Shown here: positions 33,652 through 46,167 of the stretch, piece by piece | How the letters are laid out: every line of letters starts with the position of its first letter | Position numbering within the stretch: position 1 is the stretch's first letter | Source: Pseudomonadota bacterium | GTDB taxonomy: Bacteria > Pseudomonadota > Gammaproteobacteria > Steroidobacterales > Steroidobacteraceae | Assembly (NCBI GenBank): GCA_947449495.1 | Contig: CANFSB010000008.1 | Coordinates: 1-58,465 of the forward strand | DNA: 58,465 nt | Direction: 5' to 3' | Notes under the pieces: model-generated | Databases searched by the model: none | Seen by the model: the letters and a program-made list of their open reading frames with translations, nothing else | What the model was told of the DNA's origin: nothing | Made by a program: the position numbers and the translations under genes

Positions 33652-34581
33652 TTACTTCTTACGACGCGCGCGTGTAACAGGCACAGGCTCTACAGCTGCA
33701 GCCTGAGTAGCGCCCAACAAATCCATGAGGTACTTGCGAAATGGACCACCCAAGGTCGAATGGTTCATACCGTACTCTACCTGCGCCTGCAGGTAACCGA
33801 GCTTACTGCCGCAGTCGTAACGCTTGCCCTCAAACCGATAGGCATATACCGCCTGCTTTTTCATCAGCCGCGCGATGCCATCGGTCAGCTGTATCTCGCC
33901 GCCAGCACCCTGACCGATCTTCTCCAGATGGGCAAAGATATCGGGCGTGAGCACATAACGACCCACTACTGCCAGATTGGAAGGTGCATTGGCAGGCTTG
34001 GGCTTTTCGACGATGCCATGGATGCGGCTGATCTTGGCAGGTGCGCCCCGCGTCTCGACAATGCCGTACTTGTCGGTATCGGTAGGCGGCACTTCCTCGA
34101 CACCCAGCACACTACCGCCCTTCTGCGCATAGGCAGTGGCCATCTGCTTAAGGCAAGGCACACCCGCATCAATCAGATCATCTGCCAGATGTACAAAGAA
34201 CGGCTCGTTACCTACCACCGGCTGCGCGCATAGCACCGCGTGACCCAAGCCCAGCGGTGCAGGCTGCCGGATGTAAATACAGCTGGCGTATTTGGGCAGC
34301 ACCCGCAGCAGCGAAGCCAACTCTGATTTGCCCTGCTCTTCCAGCAGCTTTTCCAAGTCAGCATCGGTATCGAAATGATCTTCAATGGCGCGCTTGGATG
34401 CACCCGTCACGAACACCAGCTTGCGAGCACCGGCCATCAATGCCTCTTCGACCGCGTATTGGATAAGCGGCTTGTCGACGATGGGCAGCATTTCCTTGGG
34501 GCTGGCTTTGGTGGCCGGCAGAAAGCGCGTGCCTCGGCCAGCGACAGGGAAAACTGCAGTACGGATCTGGGGCTTGGCCAC
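33652..34581 (-). CDS. galU: UTP-glucose-1-phosphate uridylyltransferase
   Basis: 309 residues from GTG 34581 (aagg 6 bp upstream); upstream extension gives no family match. Makes UDP-glucose for LPS and exopolysaccharide. N-terminal nucleotide motif [20 protein letters not shown] at 12-31, [14 protein letters not shown] near 55-68, HLADDLID near 130 and [12 protein letters not shown] near 225. The C-terminus carries a basic tail (RARRKK) beyond the family core. Confidence 0.95.
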   Translation of the reverse strand: MAKPQIRTAVFPVAGRGTRFLPATKASPKEMLPIVDKPLIQYAVEEALMAGARKLVFVTGASKRAIEDHFDTDADLEKLLEEQGKSELASLLRVLPKYASCIYIRQPAPLGLGHAVLCAQPVVGNEPFFVHLADDLIDAGVPCLKQMATAYAQKGGSVLGVEEVPPTDTDKYGIVETRGAPAKISRIHGIVEKPKPANAPSNLAVVGRYVLTPDIFAHLEKIGQGAGGEIQLTDGIARLMKKQAVYAYRFEGKRYDCGSKLGYLQAQVEYGMNHSTLGGPFRKYLMDLLGATQAAAVEPVPVTRARRKK

Positions 34582-34661
34582 GGTATACCTTAATGCGTGA
34601 ACGACAGACCCCGGATAGTAGACCAAACACCGTAACCGCCGGTATCCGGGGTCTGTGTTAC

Positions 34662-35021
34662 TCAGCGCTTGACGGGTGCAGTGGCCGAAGTACCCACAGC
34701 AGACCGTGCAGCCGGCGTGACGACTGGGGCAGCACTGCCGCTGACGCGGATATCCGCGCGGTTCTTCTGGATGACTTTAGTGCCGATACCCTTGATCAGC
34801 GACAGCTCATCAGCCGATTTAAATGCGCCGTGCTTGGCACGGTAGTCGACGATGGCCTGGGCGCGCTTGAGACCAATGCCTTTAAGCTCTTGGGCAATAG
34901 TGGTCGCATCGGCAGTGTTGATATTGACCGAGCCGGCCTGAGCCGCCGGCAACTGCGCAAGCAGCAGGCAAACTGGTGCCAGCACCCAACGCTTGGCGGT
35001 ATGTGAAGAAAGAGAAAGCAT
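34662..35021 (-). CDS. comEA: ComEA-like helix-hairpin-helix DNA-binding protein
   Basis: 119 residues: signal peptide ([21 protein letters not shown]) then a ComEA HhH pair at about 30-95, with [22 protein letters not shown] and [17 protein letters not shown] split around an [12 protein letters not shown] linker. Periplasmic dsDNA-binding protein that ratchets DNA into the cell during natural transformation. The Ala/Thr-rich tail has no family match. The RBS aaggag lies inside a hairpin (35027-35065), so translation may be controlled. Confidence 0.9.
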   Translation of the reverse strand: MLSLSSHTAKRWVLAPVCLLLAQLPAAQAGSVNINTADATTIAQELKGIGLKRAQAIVDYRAKHGAFKSADELSLIKGIGTKVIQKNRADIRVSGSAAPVVTPAARSAVGTSATAPVKR

Positions 35022-35026
35022 ATGGA

Positions 35027-35065
35027 AGGCTCCTTGAGGTATCCCGGAATCGGGACGAGGAGCCT
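35027..35065 (-). promoter_or_regulatory. Stem-loop hiding the comEA ribosome-binding site
   Basis: On the minus strand the arms aggctcct (35065-35058) and aggagcct (35034-35027) pair over 8 bp, with an inner 5-bp hairpin tcccg / cggga. The SD aaggag (35035-35030) lies in the 3' arm, 8 nt before the ATG. It could act as a translational switch or as a terminator of ihfB read-through. Confidence 0.55.
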
Positions 35066-35119
35066 AAGGCGATGGGGCGGCACACCCAACGGCACTAATG
35101 TGCCTGTCTATGCCAAAAC

Positions 35120-35422
35120 TTAATCGCGAATGGGTTTGTCAGCACCGACATTGACGCGCTCGCGCAGGTCCTTGCCAGGCTTGAAATGCGGTACGTACTT
35201 ACCGTCCAGTGCAACGGTATCGCCAGTCTTGGGGTTGCGCCCTTGGCGCGGCGGACGAAAGTGCAACGAAAAGCTGCCAAACCCGCGGATCTCGATACGG
35301 TCACCTTGTGACAAGGCGTCGCTCATGATCTCGAGGATCTGCTTGAGGGCGAGCTCGACATCACGCGCAGGCAACTGCTTCTGCTTGGCGGTGATGAGTT
35401 CTATGAGTTCGGACTTCGTCAT
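35120..35422 (-). CDS. ihfB: Integration host factor beta subunit
   Basis: 100 residues. Subunit of the DNA-bending heterodimer [17 protein letters not shown] at the N-terminus, [16 protein letters not shown], and the beta-arm [14 protein letters not shown] at 55-68 with the intercalating Pro. [15 protein letters not shown] is the family signature. Downstream of rpsA as in E. coli and Pseudomonas. Confidence 0.97.
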   Translation of the reverse strand: MTKSELIELITAKQKQLPARDVELALKQILEIMSDALSQGDRIEIRGFGSFSLHFRPPRQGRNPKTGDTVALDGKYVPHFKPGKDLRERVNVGADKPIRD

Positions 35423-35454
35423 TGAACGATGCCTTTGCCCGCTGACCTGGTTGA

Positions 35455-35482
35455 CCGGGCGCCGCCTAACGGCGACGCCCGG
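35455..35482 (-). terminator. GC-rich hairpin between rpsA and ihfB
   Basis: Stem ccgggcg / cgcccgg extended by cgcc / ggcg across one mismatch, 4-nt loop. No T-run follows in either direction. It could be a partial terminator or RNA-processing site that sets ihfB below rpsA. Confidence 0.45.
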
Positions 35483-35494
35483 ACAGGCACAGGA

Positions 35495-37180
35495 TCAATC
35501 CCTGTCGTTATTACTAATCTGCTCCTTGAGCAGATCACCCAAGCTGGTGCCACCAGCGCTGGAACCAGTCTCAGAGCGATAGCTCTGCACGGCCTCAGCC
35601 TCTTCATGCATTTCCTTGGCACGGATCGACAACGTGATCGAACGGGTCTTACGGTCGACGCCGACGAACTTCGCCTCGATCTCTTCGCCGACCTTGAGAA
35701 CGGTGCGCGCATCATCAATGCGATCACGGCCCAGTTCGGCGGCACGCAACTGACCTTCGATACCATTGCCCAGATCCACGATGGCGCCACGGGCGTCCAC
35801 TTCGCGGATCACGCCACGCACCACCGCACCGCGGGGGTTGTCAGCGATGTAACCCGAGAACGGATCCTTGGCCATCTGCTTGATGCCCAGCGAGATACGC
35901 TCGCGCTCCGGATCGATGGCCAACACCATCGCCTCCAGCAACTGACCCTTCTGGTAGCTACGCACAGCTTCTTCGCCAGGGATGTCCCAGCTGATGTCCG
36001 ACAAGTGGACCAGACCGTCAATGTTGCCAGCCAAACCAATGAAGATGCCGAAGTCGGTGATCGACTTGATCTGACCCGACACGCGATCTCCACGGTTGAA
36101 GTTCTCGGCGAACTCGGCCCACGGGTTGGCCTTGCACTGCTTGAGGCCCAACGAAATGCGACGACGCTCTTCGTCAACGTCGAGCACCATGACTTCAACC
36201 TCTTCGCCGGTCTGCACGACCTTGGACGGGTTGACGTTCTTGTTGGTCCAATCCATCTCGGACACGTGCACCAAGCCCTCGACGCCGTCCTCGATTTCGA
36301 CGAACGCGCCGTAGTCGGCAATGTTGGTGACCTTGCCGAACACATGCGTGTTGGGCGGGTAACGGCGGGCAATGTTCTCCCACGGATCGGCGCCCAGCTG
36401 CTTGAGGCCCAGCGAGACACGCGAACGCTCGCGGTCGAACTTGAGGATGCGCACGTCGATCTCGGTACCGACCTGCACGACCTCTGAAGGATGCTTGACG
36501 CGCTTCCAGGCCATATCGGTGATGTGCAACAGACCGTCGATGCCGCCGAGGTCCACGAACGCACCGTAATCGGTGAGGTTCTTGACCACGCCGCGCACCA
36601 CTGCGCCTTCCTGCAGATTGTCCATGAGCGCGCTGCGCTCGGCCGAGAACTCCTGCTCAACAACCGCGCGGCGCGATACCACTACGTTGTTGCGCTTCTG
36701 ATCGAGCTTGATGACCTTGAACTCGAGCGGCTTGCCTTCGAGGTAGGCGGTGTCGCGCACGGGGCGCACATCGACCAGCGAACCCGGCAGGAACGCGCGA
36801 ACATTTTCGAGCTCGACGGTGAAACCACCCTTGACGCGGCCCGTGATGATGCCGGTGATGATTTCTTGGTCAGTGAAGGCTTTTTCCAGTCGCGTCCAGG
36901 TGCGGGCACGCTTGGCTTTTTCGCGCGACAGGCGGGTTTCGCCGGTACCGTCTTCGACGGCATCCAGGGCAACCTCAACTTCGTCGCCAGCCTTGACTTC
37001 CAGTTCACCGCGCTCGTTGCGGAACTGTTCGATGGGAATGACAGCTTCGGACTTTAGTCCCACGTTGACGATGACCATGTCGTCACCGACTTCGATCACC
37101 AATCCCATCAAGATCATGCCCGGCCGGATGCGTTGATTGGCCAGGCTGTTTTCAAACAGTTCGCTAAATGATTCGGTCAT
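35495..37180 (-). CDS. rpsA: 30S ribosomal protein S1
   Basis: 561 residues from ATG 37180; an upstream in-frame ATG (37246) would place 22 residues over the leader hairpins. Six S1 (OB-fold) domains can be followed, with repeats such as [40 protein letters not shown] and [20 protein letters not shown]. Domains 1-2 bind the ribosome and 3-6 bind mRNA. Its position between cmk and ihfB is conserved across Gammaproteobacteria. Confidence 0.98.
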   Translation of the reverse strand: MTESFSELFENSLANQRIRPGMILMGLVIEVGDDMVIVNVGLKSEAVIPIEQFRNERGELEVKAGDEVEVALDAVEDGTGETRLSREKAKRARTWTRLEKAFTDQEIITGIITGRVKGGFTVELENVRAFLPGSLVDVRPVRDTAYLEGKPLEFKVIKLDQKRNNVVVSRRAVVEQEFSAERSALMDNLQEGAVVRGVVKNLTDYGAFVDLGGIDGLLHITDMAWKRVKHPSEVVQVGTEIDVRILKFDRERSRVSLGLKQLGADPWENIARRYPPNTHVFGKVTNIADYGAFVEIEDGVEGLVHVSEMDWTNKNVNPSKVVQTGEEVEVMVLDVDEERRRISLGLKQCKANPWAEFAENFNRGDRVSGQIKSITDFGIFIGLAGNIDGLVHLSDISWDIPGEEAVRSYQKGQLLEAMVLAIDPERERISLGIKQMAKDPFSGYIADNPRGAVVRGVIREVDARGAIVDLGNGIEGQLRAAELGRDRIDDARTVLKVGEEIEAKFVGVDRKTRSITLSIRAKEMHEEAEAVQSYRSETGSSAGGTSLGDLLKEQISNNDRD

Positions 37181-37213
37181 TGCTCGCTCTCTTCGCGCAT
37201 TTCTACCTTGAAA

Positions 37214-37254
37214 TGCAACGGTTGCAGTGAATGGTTTCCGGTCCATCGGAAACC
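37214..37254 (-). promoter_or_regulatory. Paired hairpins in the rpsA leader
   Basis: In the 88-bp gap between cmk and rpsA, arms ggtttcc (37233-37239) and ggaaacc (37248-37254) form a 7-bp stem, and tgcaa / ttgca around 37214-37226 a second small one. In E. coli the rpsA leader folds into hairpins used for S1 autoregulation, so the same is plausible here. Confidence 0.5.
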
Positions 37255-37268
37255 GATTTGAATAACAG

Positions 37269-37964
37269 TCAAGTGCTGTGCAGTCTCCGCAGATGCACCA
37301 AGTCGAGGACTTGTGCGACCACTTCGTTGATGCCCAGCGGCGTCGAATCGATGACGATGGCGTCTTGCGCGGCGACCAAGGGCGCCACAGCGCGGCTCAT
37401 GTCACGCGCGTCCCTCTCGGCCATGTCACGCAAAAGGGCCAGAAGGCTAACACCGGAGTCCTTGTCTTTCAACTGGTTATAGCGTCTGCGGGCCCGTTCT
37501 TCGACACTGGCCGTAAGGTAAATCTTCAGGGGCGCATCGGGAAAAACCACCGTCCCCATATCGCGGCCGTCGGCAACCAAACCCGGAAGGCGCGCGAAAT
37601 CGCGCTGGCGCTGAAATAGCGCCGCGCGCACCGGCGGCCAGGCGGCCACCCGCGAGGCACCCAGACCAGCCTCCTCGGTCCTGATGGCCGCTGTTACGTC
37701 GATCGGCGGGGTTCCCAGCAGAATCTGCTCGCTGCCGTCAGCCTGCACGCCGAAGGTCACCTGCAGGTTGGCAGCAACCCCTGCATGACCCTCAACATCA
37801 TCGGCGGCCAAGCTTTGCAGTTGCCCGGCCAATGCAACCAGACGGTACAAAGCGCCGCTATCGAGCAGATGCCAACCCAGCGCCGTGGCAACCCTTCGCG
37901 CAATCGTGCCTTTGCCCGAACCGCCGGGGCCGTCGATAGCCAGAACCGGTGCAGCGCAACTCAT
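37269..37964 (-). CDS. cmk: Cytidylate kinase
   Basis: 231 residues. Phosphorylates CMP and dCMP. P-loop [17 protein letters not shown] at 10-26, [15 protein letters not shown] at 33-47, the CMP-binding stretch [20 protein letters not shown] near 129-148 and the LID-like [11 protein letters not shown]. It overlaps aroA by ATGA. Confidence 0.97.
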   Translation of the reverse strand: MSCAAPVLAIDGPGGSGKGTIARRVATALGWHLLDSGALYRLVALAGQLQSLAADDVEGHAGVAANLQVTFGVQADGSEQILLGTPPIDVTAAIRTEEAGLGASRVAAWPPVRAALFQRQRDFARLPGLVADGRDMGTVVFPDAPLKIYLTASVEERARRRYNQLKDKDSGVSLLALLRDMAERDARDMSRAVAPLVAAQDAIVIDSTPLGINEVVAQVLDLVHLRRLHST

Positions 37965-39265
37965 GCGCCGCGCACCTGCAGCCCGGCAGCAGCAGCCACC
38001 TGCAGAAAGTCAGGGAATGATGTGGCGACGTTCTCCACATCATCGATGTGGATATCACCATCCGCACGCAGGCTGGCAACTGCAAAGGCCATCGCAATGC
38101 GATGGTCGCCATGACTGTCTATGTGGCCACCGGTGAAGCGCTGCCCACCCTGAATGCGAATGCCGTCGGGCAGCAATTCATTAACTATCCCCAAGCGCGT
38201 GAGGCCTTCAGCCATCACTGCCAAGCGATCGCTTTCTTTGACACGCAGTTCTTCGGCGCCGGTAACCAGTGTCTCGCCACTTGCACAAGCCGCAGCGATA
38301 AACAGCACCGGAAATTCATCAATCGCCAAAGGGACCAAGGCCTCGGGCACATGAATGCCGCGCAATTGCGAGGCACGCACAGAAATATCTGCAACGGGCT
38401 CGGCACCTGCGCCGACGCGCTCGTGAACGCGAACGTCCGCACCCATCAGACGCAGAATATCGAGCAGACCGGTGCGAGTCGGATTGACGCCAACGTTCTC
38501 AATCACAAACTCTGTGCCACCGGCCAATGCCCCAGCAACCAGAAAGAACGCGGCGGAGGAAAAGTCGCCCGGTACGCTGACCGGCGCCGCGGTGAGCTTC
38601 TGCCCGCCGGCCAACCAGACGCTGCCGGCATCACGTCCGATAAGCACGCCGAAGTCCTGGAACATACGCTCGGTATGATCGCGCGTGGGCGCCGGCTCGC
38701 TGACGCGGGTGATGCCTTCGGCCTGCAGAGCAGCTAGCAAGATAGCCGATTTGACCTGCGCGCTGGCCATCGGCAGGGCGTAATCGATGCCCTGCAAACG
38801 GGTCACTGGCGCAATGCGCACCGGCGGCTTGCCATCGAGCGTCTCGATCTGAGCCCCCATCAAACGCAGCGGCTTGGCAACGCGCTCCATAGGACGCTTG
38901 CGCAGTGACTCGTCGCCGGTAAGCGTAGTGGCAAACTTCTGGCCACTGAGCAAACCCATGAACAAACGAATCGCAGTGCCAGCATTGCCCATATCCAGCT
39001 GAGCTGAAGGCGCCTGCAGACCACGCTCACCCACACCGTGCACACGCAACTGAGTCGGCGACAAACGCTCCACGTGCACACCCATCATCTGCTGGGCACG
39101 CAAAGTAGCCAGACAATCGGCACTGGCCAGAAAACCATCGACCTCAGTGACACCATGGGCAATGCCACCGAGCATCACCGAACGATGTGATATGGATTTG
39201 TCGCCAGGGACGCGGATGCTGCCATTGACCTGTGTCGCAGGCGTGGCGATAAAACGCTGGGTCAT
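37961..39265 (-). CDS. aroA: 3-phosphoshikimate 1-carboxyvinyltransferase (EPSP synthase)
   Basis: 434 residues. Sixth step of the shikimate pathway. [14 protein letters not shown] at 18-31 with Lys23, [18 protein letters not shown] near 91-108, [12 protein letters not shown] near 193, [14 protein letters not shown] and HGDHRIAMA near 396. The SISHRS and RDHTERM forms are closer to class II enzymes (Bacillus, Agrobacterium) than to E. coli AroA. One base separates it from hisC. Confidence 0.97.
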   Translation of the reverse strand: MTQRFIATPATQVNGSIRVPGDKSISHRSVMLGGIAHGVTEVDGFLASADCLATLRAQQMMGVHVERLSPTQLRVHGVGERGLQAPSAQLDMGNAGTAIRLFMGLLSGQKFATTLTGDESLRKRPMERVAKPLRLMGAQIETLDGKPPVRIAPVTRLQGIDYALPMASAQVKSAILLAALQAEGITRVSEPAPTRDHTERMFQDFGVLIGRDAGSVWLAGGQKLTAAPVSVPGDFSSAAFFLVAGALAGGTEFVIENVGVNPTRTGLLDILRLMGADVRVHERVGAGAEPVADISVRASQLRGIHVPEALVPLAIDEFPVLFIAAACASGETLVTGAEELRVKESDRLAVMAEGLTRLGIVNELLPDGIRIQGGQRFTGGHIDSHGDHRIAMAFAVASLRADGDIHIDDVENVATSFPDFLQVAAAAGLQVRGA

Positions 39266-39266
39266 G

Positions 39267-40415
39267 TCAGGCCTTTGCAGTCAGGCAGTGTTGCAGTGCA
39301 GCGATGACGCGCTGATTCTGTTCAATAGTCCCGATGGTGATGCGCACGCAGCGCGGCAGCCCATAGCCACCGACCGGTCGCACGATAACGCCATGACGCA
39401 ACAGTGCCTCGTACACCTGCTGCCCGGTGCGACCGTCTACTGCCACATCGGCCAGCACAAAGTTGCCAGCAGACGGAAACAGTCGCACACCCAATTGCGG
39501 CAAAGCGGCTTGCAATTGCGCCAACCCGGCCTCGACCATCGCCACCGCACGCGGTGCCTGCTCGGTATCGGTTAATGCAGCCTCGGCCGCTGCCAGCGCC
39601 GGTATGGTGACGTTGAACGGTGCGCGCACCCGGTTGAGCATGTTGGCCACGTCCGGATGCGAGAGCGCATAGCCGACACGCAACCCGGCCAGCGCGTGGG
39701 CTTTAGAGAACGTACGCAGCACCACAAGATTGGGATGAAGTGACAGCAAGGTGCTGCCGTCGGTGCAGCCCATGCGCCGTGCGTATTCAAAATACGCTTC
39801 GTCGAGCACTACCAGAGTTGTCTCCGGTACTGCATCGAGGAAGTGCCGCAACGACGCATCATCGACCCAACTGCCGGTGGGGTTATTGGGGTTGGCGATG
39901 AAGACCAAGCGCGTATCGGCATCAATCGCTGCCAGCATGGCTTGCAGATCGTGTCCGTTGGGCATCGACGACCAAGTCGGCAGTGCCGCGGTCACTTTGG
40001 CTGTGGCACCGGTGGCCTGGACCACCAGACCATAGATGGCAAACGCATACTGCGAGATGACTGCATTGCGAGTTGCATCGAGAAACGCTTCGGCCAACAG
40101 GATAAGCAAGTCGTTGGAGCCGTTGCCCAAGGTCACTTGGCTGGCACTGATGCCGTGATGACGCGCCAGCGCGTCCTTGAGATCAAAGCCATTACCGTCC
40201 GGATACAGCAACGTATCGGCCAGTGCCGCCTGTGCCGCAGCCAACGCGAGTGGACTGGGGCCCAAAGGGTTTTCGTTGGAAGCCAGCTTGACGATGTCGG
40301 TAACGCCCAACTCGCGCGTCAATTCACTGATCGGCTTGCCGATGACATAGGGCGAGATGCCCTGCACTGCGGCAACCGCCAAGGCCCCAGGACTGCGCAG
40401 CACTGTGGTGCTCAC
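39267..40415 (-). CDS. hisC: Histidinol-phosphate aminotransferase
   Basis: 382 residues, fold-type I PLP enzyme. KLASNENPLGPSPLAL at 43-58, GNGSNDLLILLAEAFL at 97-112, NPNNPTGSW at 175-183, VLDEAYFEYA at 203-212 and the PLP lysine at 238 in LRTFSKAHALAGLRVGY. It sits among aromatic genes, as the hisC2 copy does in Pseudomonas, so it may also act on phenylpyruvate or hydroxyphenylpyruvate. Overlaps pheA by ATGA. tyrA, which follows hisC2 in Pseudomonas, is missing. Confidence 0.94.
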   Translation of the reverse strand: MSTTVLRSPGALAVAAVQGISPYVIGKPISELTRELGVTDIVKLASNENPLGPSPLALAAAQAALADTLLYPDGNGFDLKDALARHHGISASQVTLGNGSNDLLILLAEAFLDATRNAVISQYAFAIYGLVVQATGATAKVTAALPTWSSMPNGHDLQAMLAAIDADTRLVFIANPNNPTGSWVDDASLRHFLDAVPETTLVVLDEAYFEYARRMGCTDGSTLLSLHPNLVVLRTFSKAHALAGLRVGYALSHPDVANMLNRVRAPFNVTIPALAAAEAALTDTEQAPRAVAMVEAGLAQLQAALPQLGVRLFPSAGNFVLADVAVDGRTGQQVYEALLRHGVIVRPVGGYGLPRCVRITIGTIEQNQRVIAALQHCLTAKA

Positions 40416-41530
40416 AGTATCGCCTTGGGATAAGAGCCCACTACTCTAAACAGCGATGCACGTTGCTTGAGCGACGCCAACGCCTTTGCGATGTGCGCCT
40501 CTTCGGCATGACCTTCAATGTCGATGAAGAACACGTAATGCCATTTGCGCTTGCGTGAAGGCCGCGACTCAATGCGCGTCATGCTGACGCCATGCTTGGC
40601 CAACGGCTCGAGCAAACGCAATAGAGCACCCGAACTATCATCGCCAGGCGACACCATCAATGTCGTGCGATCGTCGCCGCTGGGACGCAGCAAAGAGCGG
40701 CCAATGACCAGAAAGCGCGTGGTGTTGTCGTCTTGGTCTTCGATCTTGGGCGCGATCACGCCAAGACCATAGATCTCGGCCGCAGTCTCCCCGGCAATAG
40801 CAGCGGTACCTCGCTCATCGCGGGCACGACGCGCTCCTTCAGCATTGCTGGACACCGCCACGCGCTCGGCGTTGGGCAAGTGTTCATCGAGCCAGCCGCG
40901 ACATTGTCCCAACGCCTGCGCATGCGCACACACACGCTGCACCGAGCCGAGATCTTTCATGCTACCCATCAAATAATGATGGATACGCAGTTCTACCTCG
41001 CCGCAGATATGCAGCGTGGTGTGAATGAAACGGTCGAGCGTGTTGTTGACCGTGCCCTCGGTGGAGTTCTCGATGGGCACTACGCCAAAGTCGGCATTGC
41101 CCGCTTGCACCTCGGCAAACACTTCGTCGATGGAGGCCAACGGCAGCGCACGCACTGAATGACCGAAATGCTTGAGCACTGCCGTCTGCGTAAACGTGCC
41201 CTCCGGACCCAGAAAGCCGATCTTGAGCGGCTTCTCCTGTGCCAGACAGGCCGACATGATCTCGCGAAACAGACGCAGCACTTCTTCGTCTCGCAGCGGG
41301 CCGTCGTTACGGGCCGCCGCCATGCGCAGCACCTGCGCCTCGCGCTCGGGCCGATAGAAATCGACCGTATGACCATCCTTGTGTTTGGACAGCCCAACCT
41401 GCTGGGCCAAGCGAGCCCGATCGTTGATGAGCGCATGGATCTGCGCATCAACCGCATCGATCCGGGCGCGGATTTGCCCGATCGCCTCAGTCTTGCCTTT
41501 GGCAGGGGTTTTCTTGCGGGTTGATGCCAT
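40412..41530 (-). CDS. pheA: Bifunctional chorismate mutase / prephenate dehydratase
   Basis: 372 residues. Chorismate mutase (AroQ type) at about 15-100: IGQIRARIDAVDAQIHALIN and HKDGHTVDFYRPEREAQVL. Prephenate dehydratase at about 104-285: IGFLGPEGTFTQTAVLKHFG, VVPIENSTEGTVNNTLD and the Thr-Arg-Phe stretch DNTTRFLVIG. A C-terminal ACT domain from about 292 has the Phe-binding ESRPSRKRKWHYVFFID. Expected to be feedback-regulated by phenylalanine. Confidence 0.97.
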   Translation of the reverse strand: MASTRKKTPAKGKTEAIGQIRARIDAVDAQIHALINDRARLAQQVGLSKHKDGHTVDFYRPEREAQVLRMAAARNDGPLRDEEVLRLFREIMSACLAQEKPLKIGFLGPEGTFTQTAVLKHFGHSVRALPLASIDEVFAEVQAGNADFGVVPIENSTEGTVNNTLDRFIHTTLHICGEVELRIHHYLMGSMKDLGSVQRVCAHAQALGQCRGWLDEHLPNAERVAVSSNAEGARRARDERGTAAIAGETAAEIYGLGVIAPKIEDQDDNTTRFLVIGRSLLRPSGDDRTTLMVSPGDDSSGALLRLLEPLAKHGVSMTRIESRPSRKRKWHYVFFIDIEGHAEEAHIAKALASLKQRASLFRVVGSYPKAIL

Positions 41531-41608
41531 AGCCTGTGCCGTGAGTGTGCTGCGGATTAGCGCGTGAGAATAACACTGCAGGGCGCTGCCGAAGCAGCGG
41601 CGAGGACA

Positions 41609-42691
41609 TCAGCCGTGGCGGCGTTCGAACTCGCGCATGAAATCGACCAGCGCATCGACGCCAGCCTGCTCCAGCGGGTTGTACAGGCTGGCGCGCATCC
41701 CGCCGACTGCCGCATGGCCCTTGAGGTTAGCCAAGCCCGCTGCGCGCGCCTGGGCCAGAAACTGTGCATCGAGCGCCGGATCGGTCAGAAAGAACGGCAC
41801 GTTGATCCAAGACCGGCAGTCAGCCTGGACACGGTTGCTGTAGAAGCCGCTGCCATCGATAGCGGCATACAAAGTGCGCGCTTTGCGCTCGTTGCGCTGA
41901 CCCATTGCCGCAAGGCCGCCTTGCCGGTGCAGCCATTTGAAGACCAGCCCAGACACATACCAGGCCAGCGTCGGCGGTGTATTGGCCATCGAATCGCTGC
42001 CGGACATGGTCTGCCAGTTCCAGATAGCTGGCGTCGCGCTGCGGGCGCGACCCAACAGCGACTCATGCACGATCACCAAGCACAGACCCGCAGGGCCGAT
42101 GTTCTTTTGGGTGCTGGCATAGATCACACCGAAACGACGCACATCCAGCGGCCGCGACAAAATGGATGACGAAAAATCGGCCACCAGCGGCACGCCACCG
42201 GTGTCGGGAATAAACGGGAACTCGACGCCGCCGATGGTTTCGTTGGGGCAGTAATGCACATAAGTGGCACCAGGCCGCAGCTGCCACTGAGCTTGAGCCG
42301 GCACGTGGGTATAGCCCCCGTCGCGGGCATCTGCCGCAACATGCACGTCACTGCAGAAGCTGCGTGCTTCACGCACTGCCTTGGCGGACCAGTGACCCGT
42401 CACCACGTAATCTACCGCGCCTTCCGGAGCGGTGAGATTCATCGGAATGCCAGCCCACAGGCCGGTGGCACCGCCTTGCAGAAACAAGACGCGATAGTCG
42501 GGCGGAACATCGAGCAAAGAGCGCAAATCGGCTTCAGCCTCAGCCGCCACCTCAATGAAATCGCGGCTGCGATGACTGATCTCCATCACCGACATACCCA
42601 AGTTGTGCCAATCGGGCAGCTCGTCACGCAACTGCTCCAGCACCTCAAGCGGCAACGTGGCGGGCCCGGCAGAGAAGTTGTGTACGCGCAA
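41609..42691 (-). CDS. serC: Phosphoserine aminotransferase
   Basis: 360 residues from TTG 42691, which gives RVHNFSAGPATLPLEVL, the normal SerC N-terminus; a GTG at 42727 adds 12 residues and cannot be excluded. Fold-type IV-like PLP enzyme of the serine and pyridoxine pathways. Landmarks: MSVMEISHRSRDF at 33-45, FLQGGATGLW at 70-79, and the PLP lysine at 196 in YASTQKNIGPAG. Lies just downstream of gyrA with a 53-bp gap to its start. Confidence 0.94.
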   Translation of the reverse strand: MRVHNFSAGPATLPLEVLEQLRDELPDWHNLGMSVMEISHRSRDFIEVAAEAEADLRSLLDVPPDYRVLFLQGGATGLWAGIPMNLTAPEGAVDYVVTGHWSAKAVREARSFCSDVHVAADARDGGYTHVPAQAQWQLRPGATYVHYCPNETIGGVEFPFIPDTGGVPLVADFSSSILSRPLDVRRFGVIYASTQKNIGPAGLCLVIVHESLLGRARSATPAIWNWQTMSGSDSMANTPPTLAWYVSGLVFKWLHRQGGLAAMGQRNERKARTLYAAIDGSGFYSNRVQADCRSWINVPFFLTDPALDAQFLAQARAAGLANLKGHAAVGGMRASLYNPLEQAGVDALVDFMREFERRHG

Positions 42692-42744
42692 AACAGCTAC
42701 CGTAGGGATTGGGCGGCCACCGCGCACGGCAGCCGCAACTTAGA

Positions 42745-45345
<2,601 letters not shown>

Positions 45346-45435
45346 TGCACTGCGGGTCCGGACAATTGCCGAAGGGTAACACAACGACCGCTACAACCCT
45401 ACTGTTGCAGGTGCCTTGCGCAGGGCACCTCAGGC

Positions 45436-45441
45436 TATACT
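45436..45441 (+). promoter_or_regulatory. Possible -10 element for ubiG
   Basis: TATACT ends 6 bp before the ubiG GTG start, so the transcript would begin at or next to the start codon (leaderless). No convincing -35 is seen. A 7-bp inverted repeat aggtgcc / ggcacct (45409-45430) lies just upstream. Confidence 0.4.
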
Positions 45442-45447
45442 TGGACC

Positions 45448-46167
45448 GTGACAAACCCTGCCCAATCCAGCGCCGATCCGGCCGAAATCGCCAAGTTCGA
45501 CGCCCTCTCCCACCGCTTCTGGGATGAGAGCGGCGAGTTCAAACCGCTGCACCGCCTCAACCCGGTGCGTGCTGCATGGGTCGCACAGCATTGCCCTCTT
45601 GATGGCAAGCGCGTGCTGGATGTCGGCTGCGGCGGCGGTCTGCTGGCCGAGGCACTGGCGCGCCGTGGCGCACAGGTCACTGCCATTGACCGCGCACCGG
45701 GAATGATCGATGTCGCACGCCTGCACGCAGCAGAATCCGGCCTTGCTATCGACTACCGCGTACAAGATGCAGAAGCCGTGCTGGCAGATCCTGCACAGCG
45801 CTTTGACGTGGTCTGCTGCATGGAGATGCTTGAGCACGTCGCTGATCCGGGTTCAATGATCGCTACGCTGGGCGGCCTTCTGGCACCGGGTGGCCAGCTG
45901 TTTGTCTCCACTCTCAACCGCACCGCCCGCGCCTTTGCCTTGGCCATCGTCGGGGCCGAATACGTGCTGCGGCTGTTGCCGCGTGGCACGCACACCTACG
46001 AGCGTTTCATCAAACCTGCCGAGTTGGGCCACTGGGCACGCGCGGCAGGCTTGCGACTGGATGATCTGGCCGGCATTGATTACGAGCCGTTCTCGGGCCG
46101 TGCAAGTCAAACCACCGACGTCAGCGTGAACTACATGGCCCGTCTGCTACCCCAGGCAGGCTCATGA
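45448..46167 (+). CDS. ubiG: 3-demethylubiquinol 3-O-methyltransferase
   Basis: 239 residues from GTG 45448. SAM-dependent methyltransferase for two O-methylation steps of ubiquinone synthesis. FDALSHRFWDESGEFKPLHR at 17-36 and LNPVRAAWV are UbiG signatures; motif I VLDVGCGGGLLAEALARRG at 57-75; EMLEHVADP near 130; HTYERFIKPAEL near 190. No Shine-Dalgarno; possibly leaderless. It overlaps mupP by ATGA. Confidence 0.96.
   Translation: MTNPAQSSADPAEIAKFDALSHRFWDESGEFKPLHRLNPVRAAWVAQHCPLDGKRVLDVGCGGGLLAEALARRGAQVTAIDRAPGMIDVARLHAAESGLAIDYRVQDAEAVLADPAQRFDVVCCMEMLEHVADPGSMIATLGGLLAPGGQLFVSTLNRTARAFALAIVGAEYVLRLLPRGTHTYERFIKPAELGHWARAAGLRLDDLAGIDYEPFSGRASQTTDVSVNYMARLLPQAGS
45456..45463 (-). other. 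KOPS-like octamer (GGGCAGGG on minus)
   Basis: CCCTGCCC on the plus strand, in the first codons of ubiG, reading toward dif. Confidence 0.5.

Noticed and set aside
35429-36487. 352-codon open frame opposite rpsA
   Set aside because: Reverse shadow of a conserved ribosomal protein gene with no RBS or family motif; the same holds for the 369-codon frame opposite gyrA (42709-43818).
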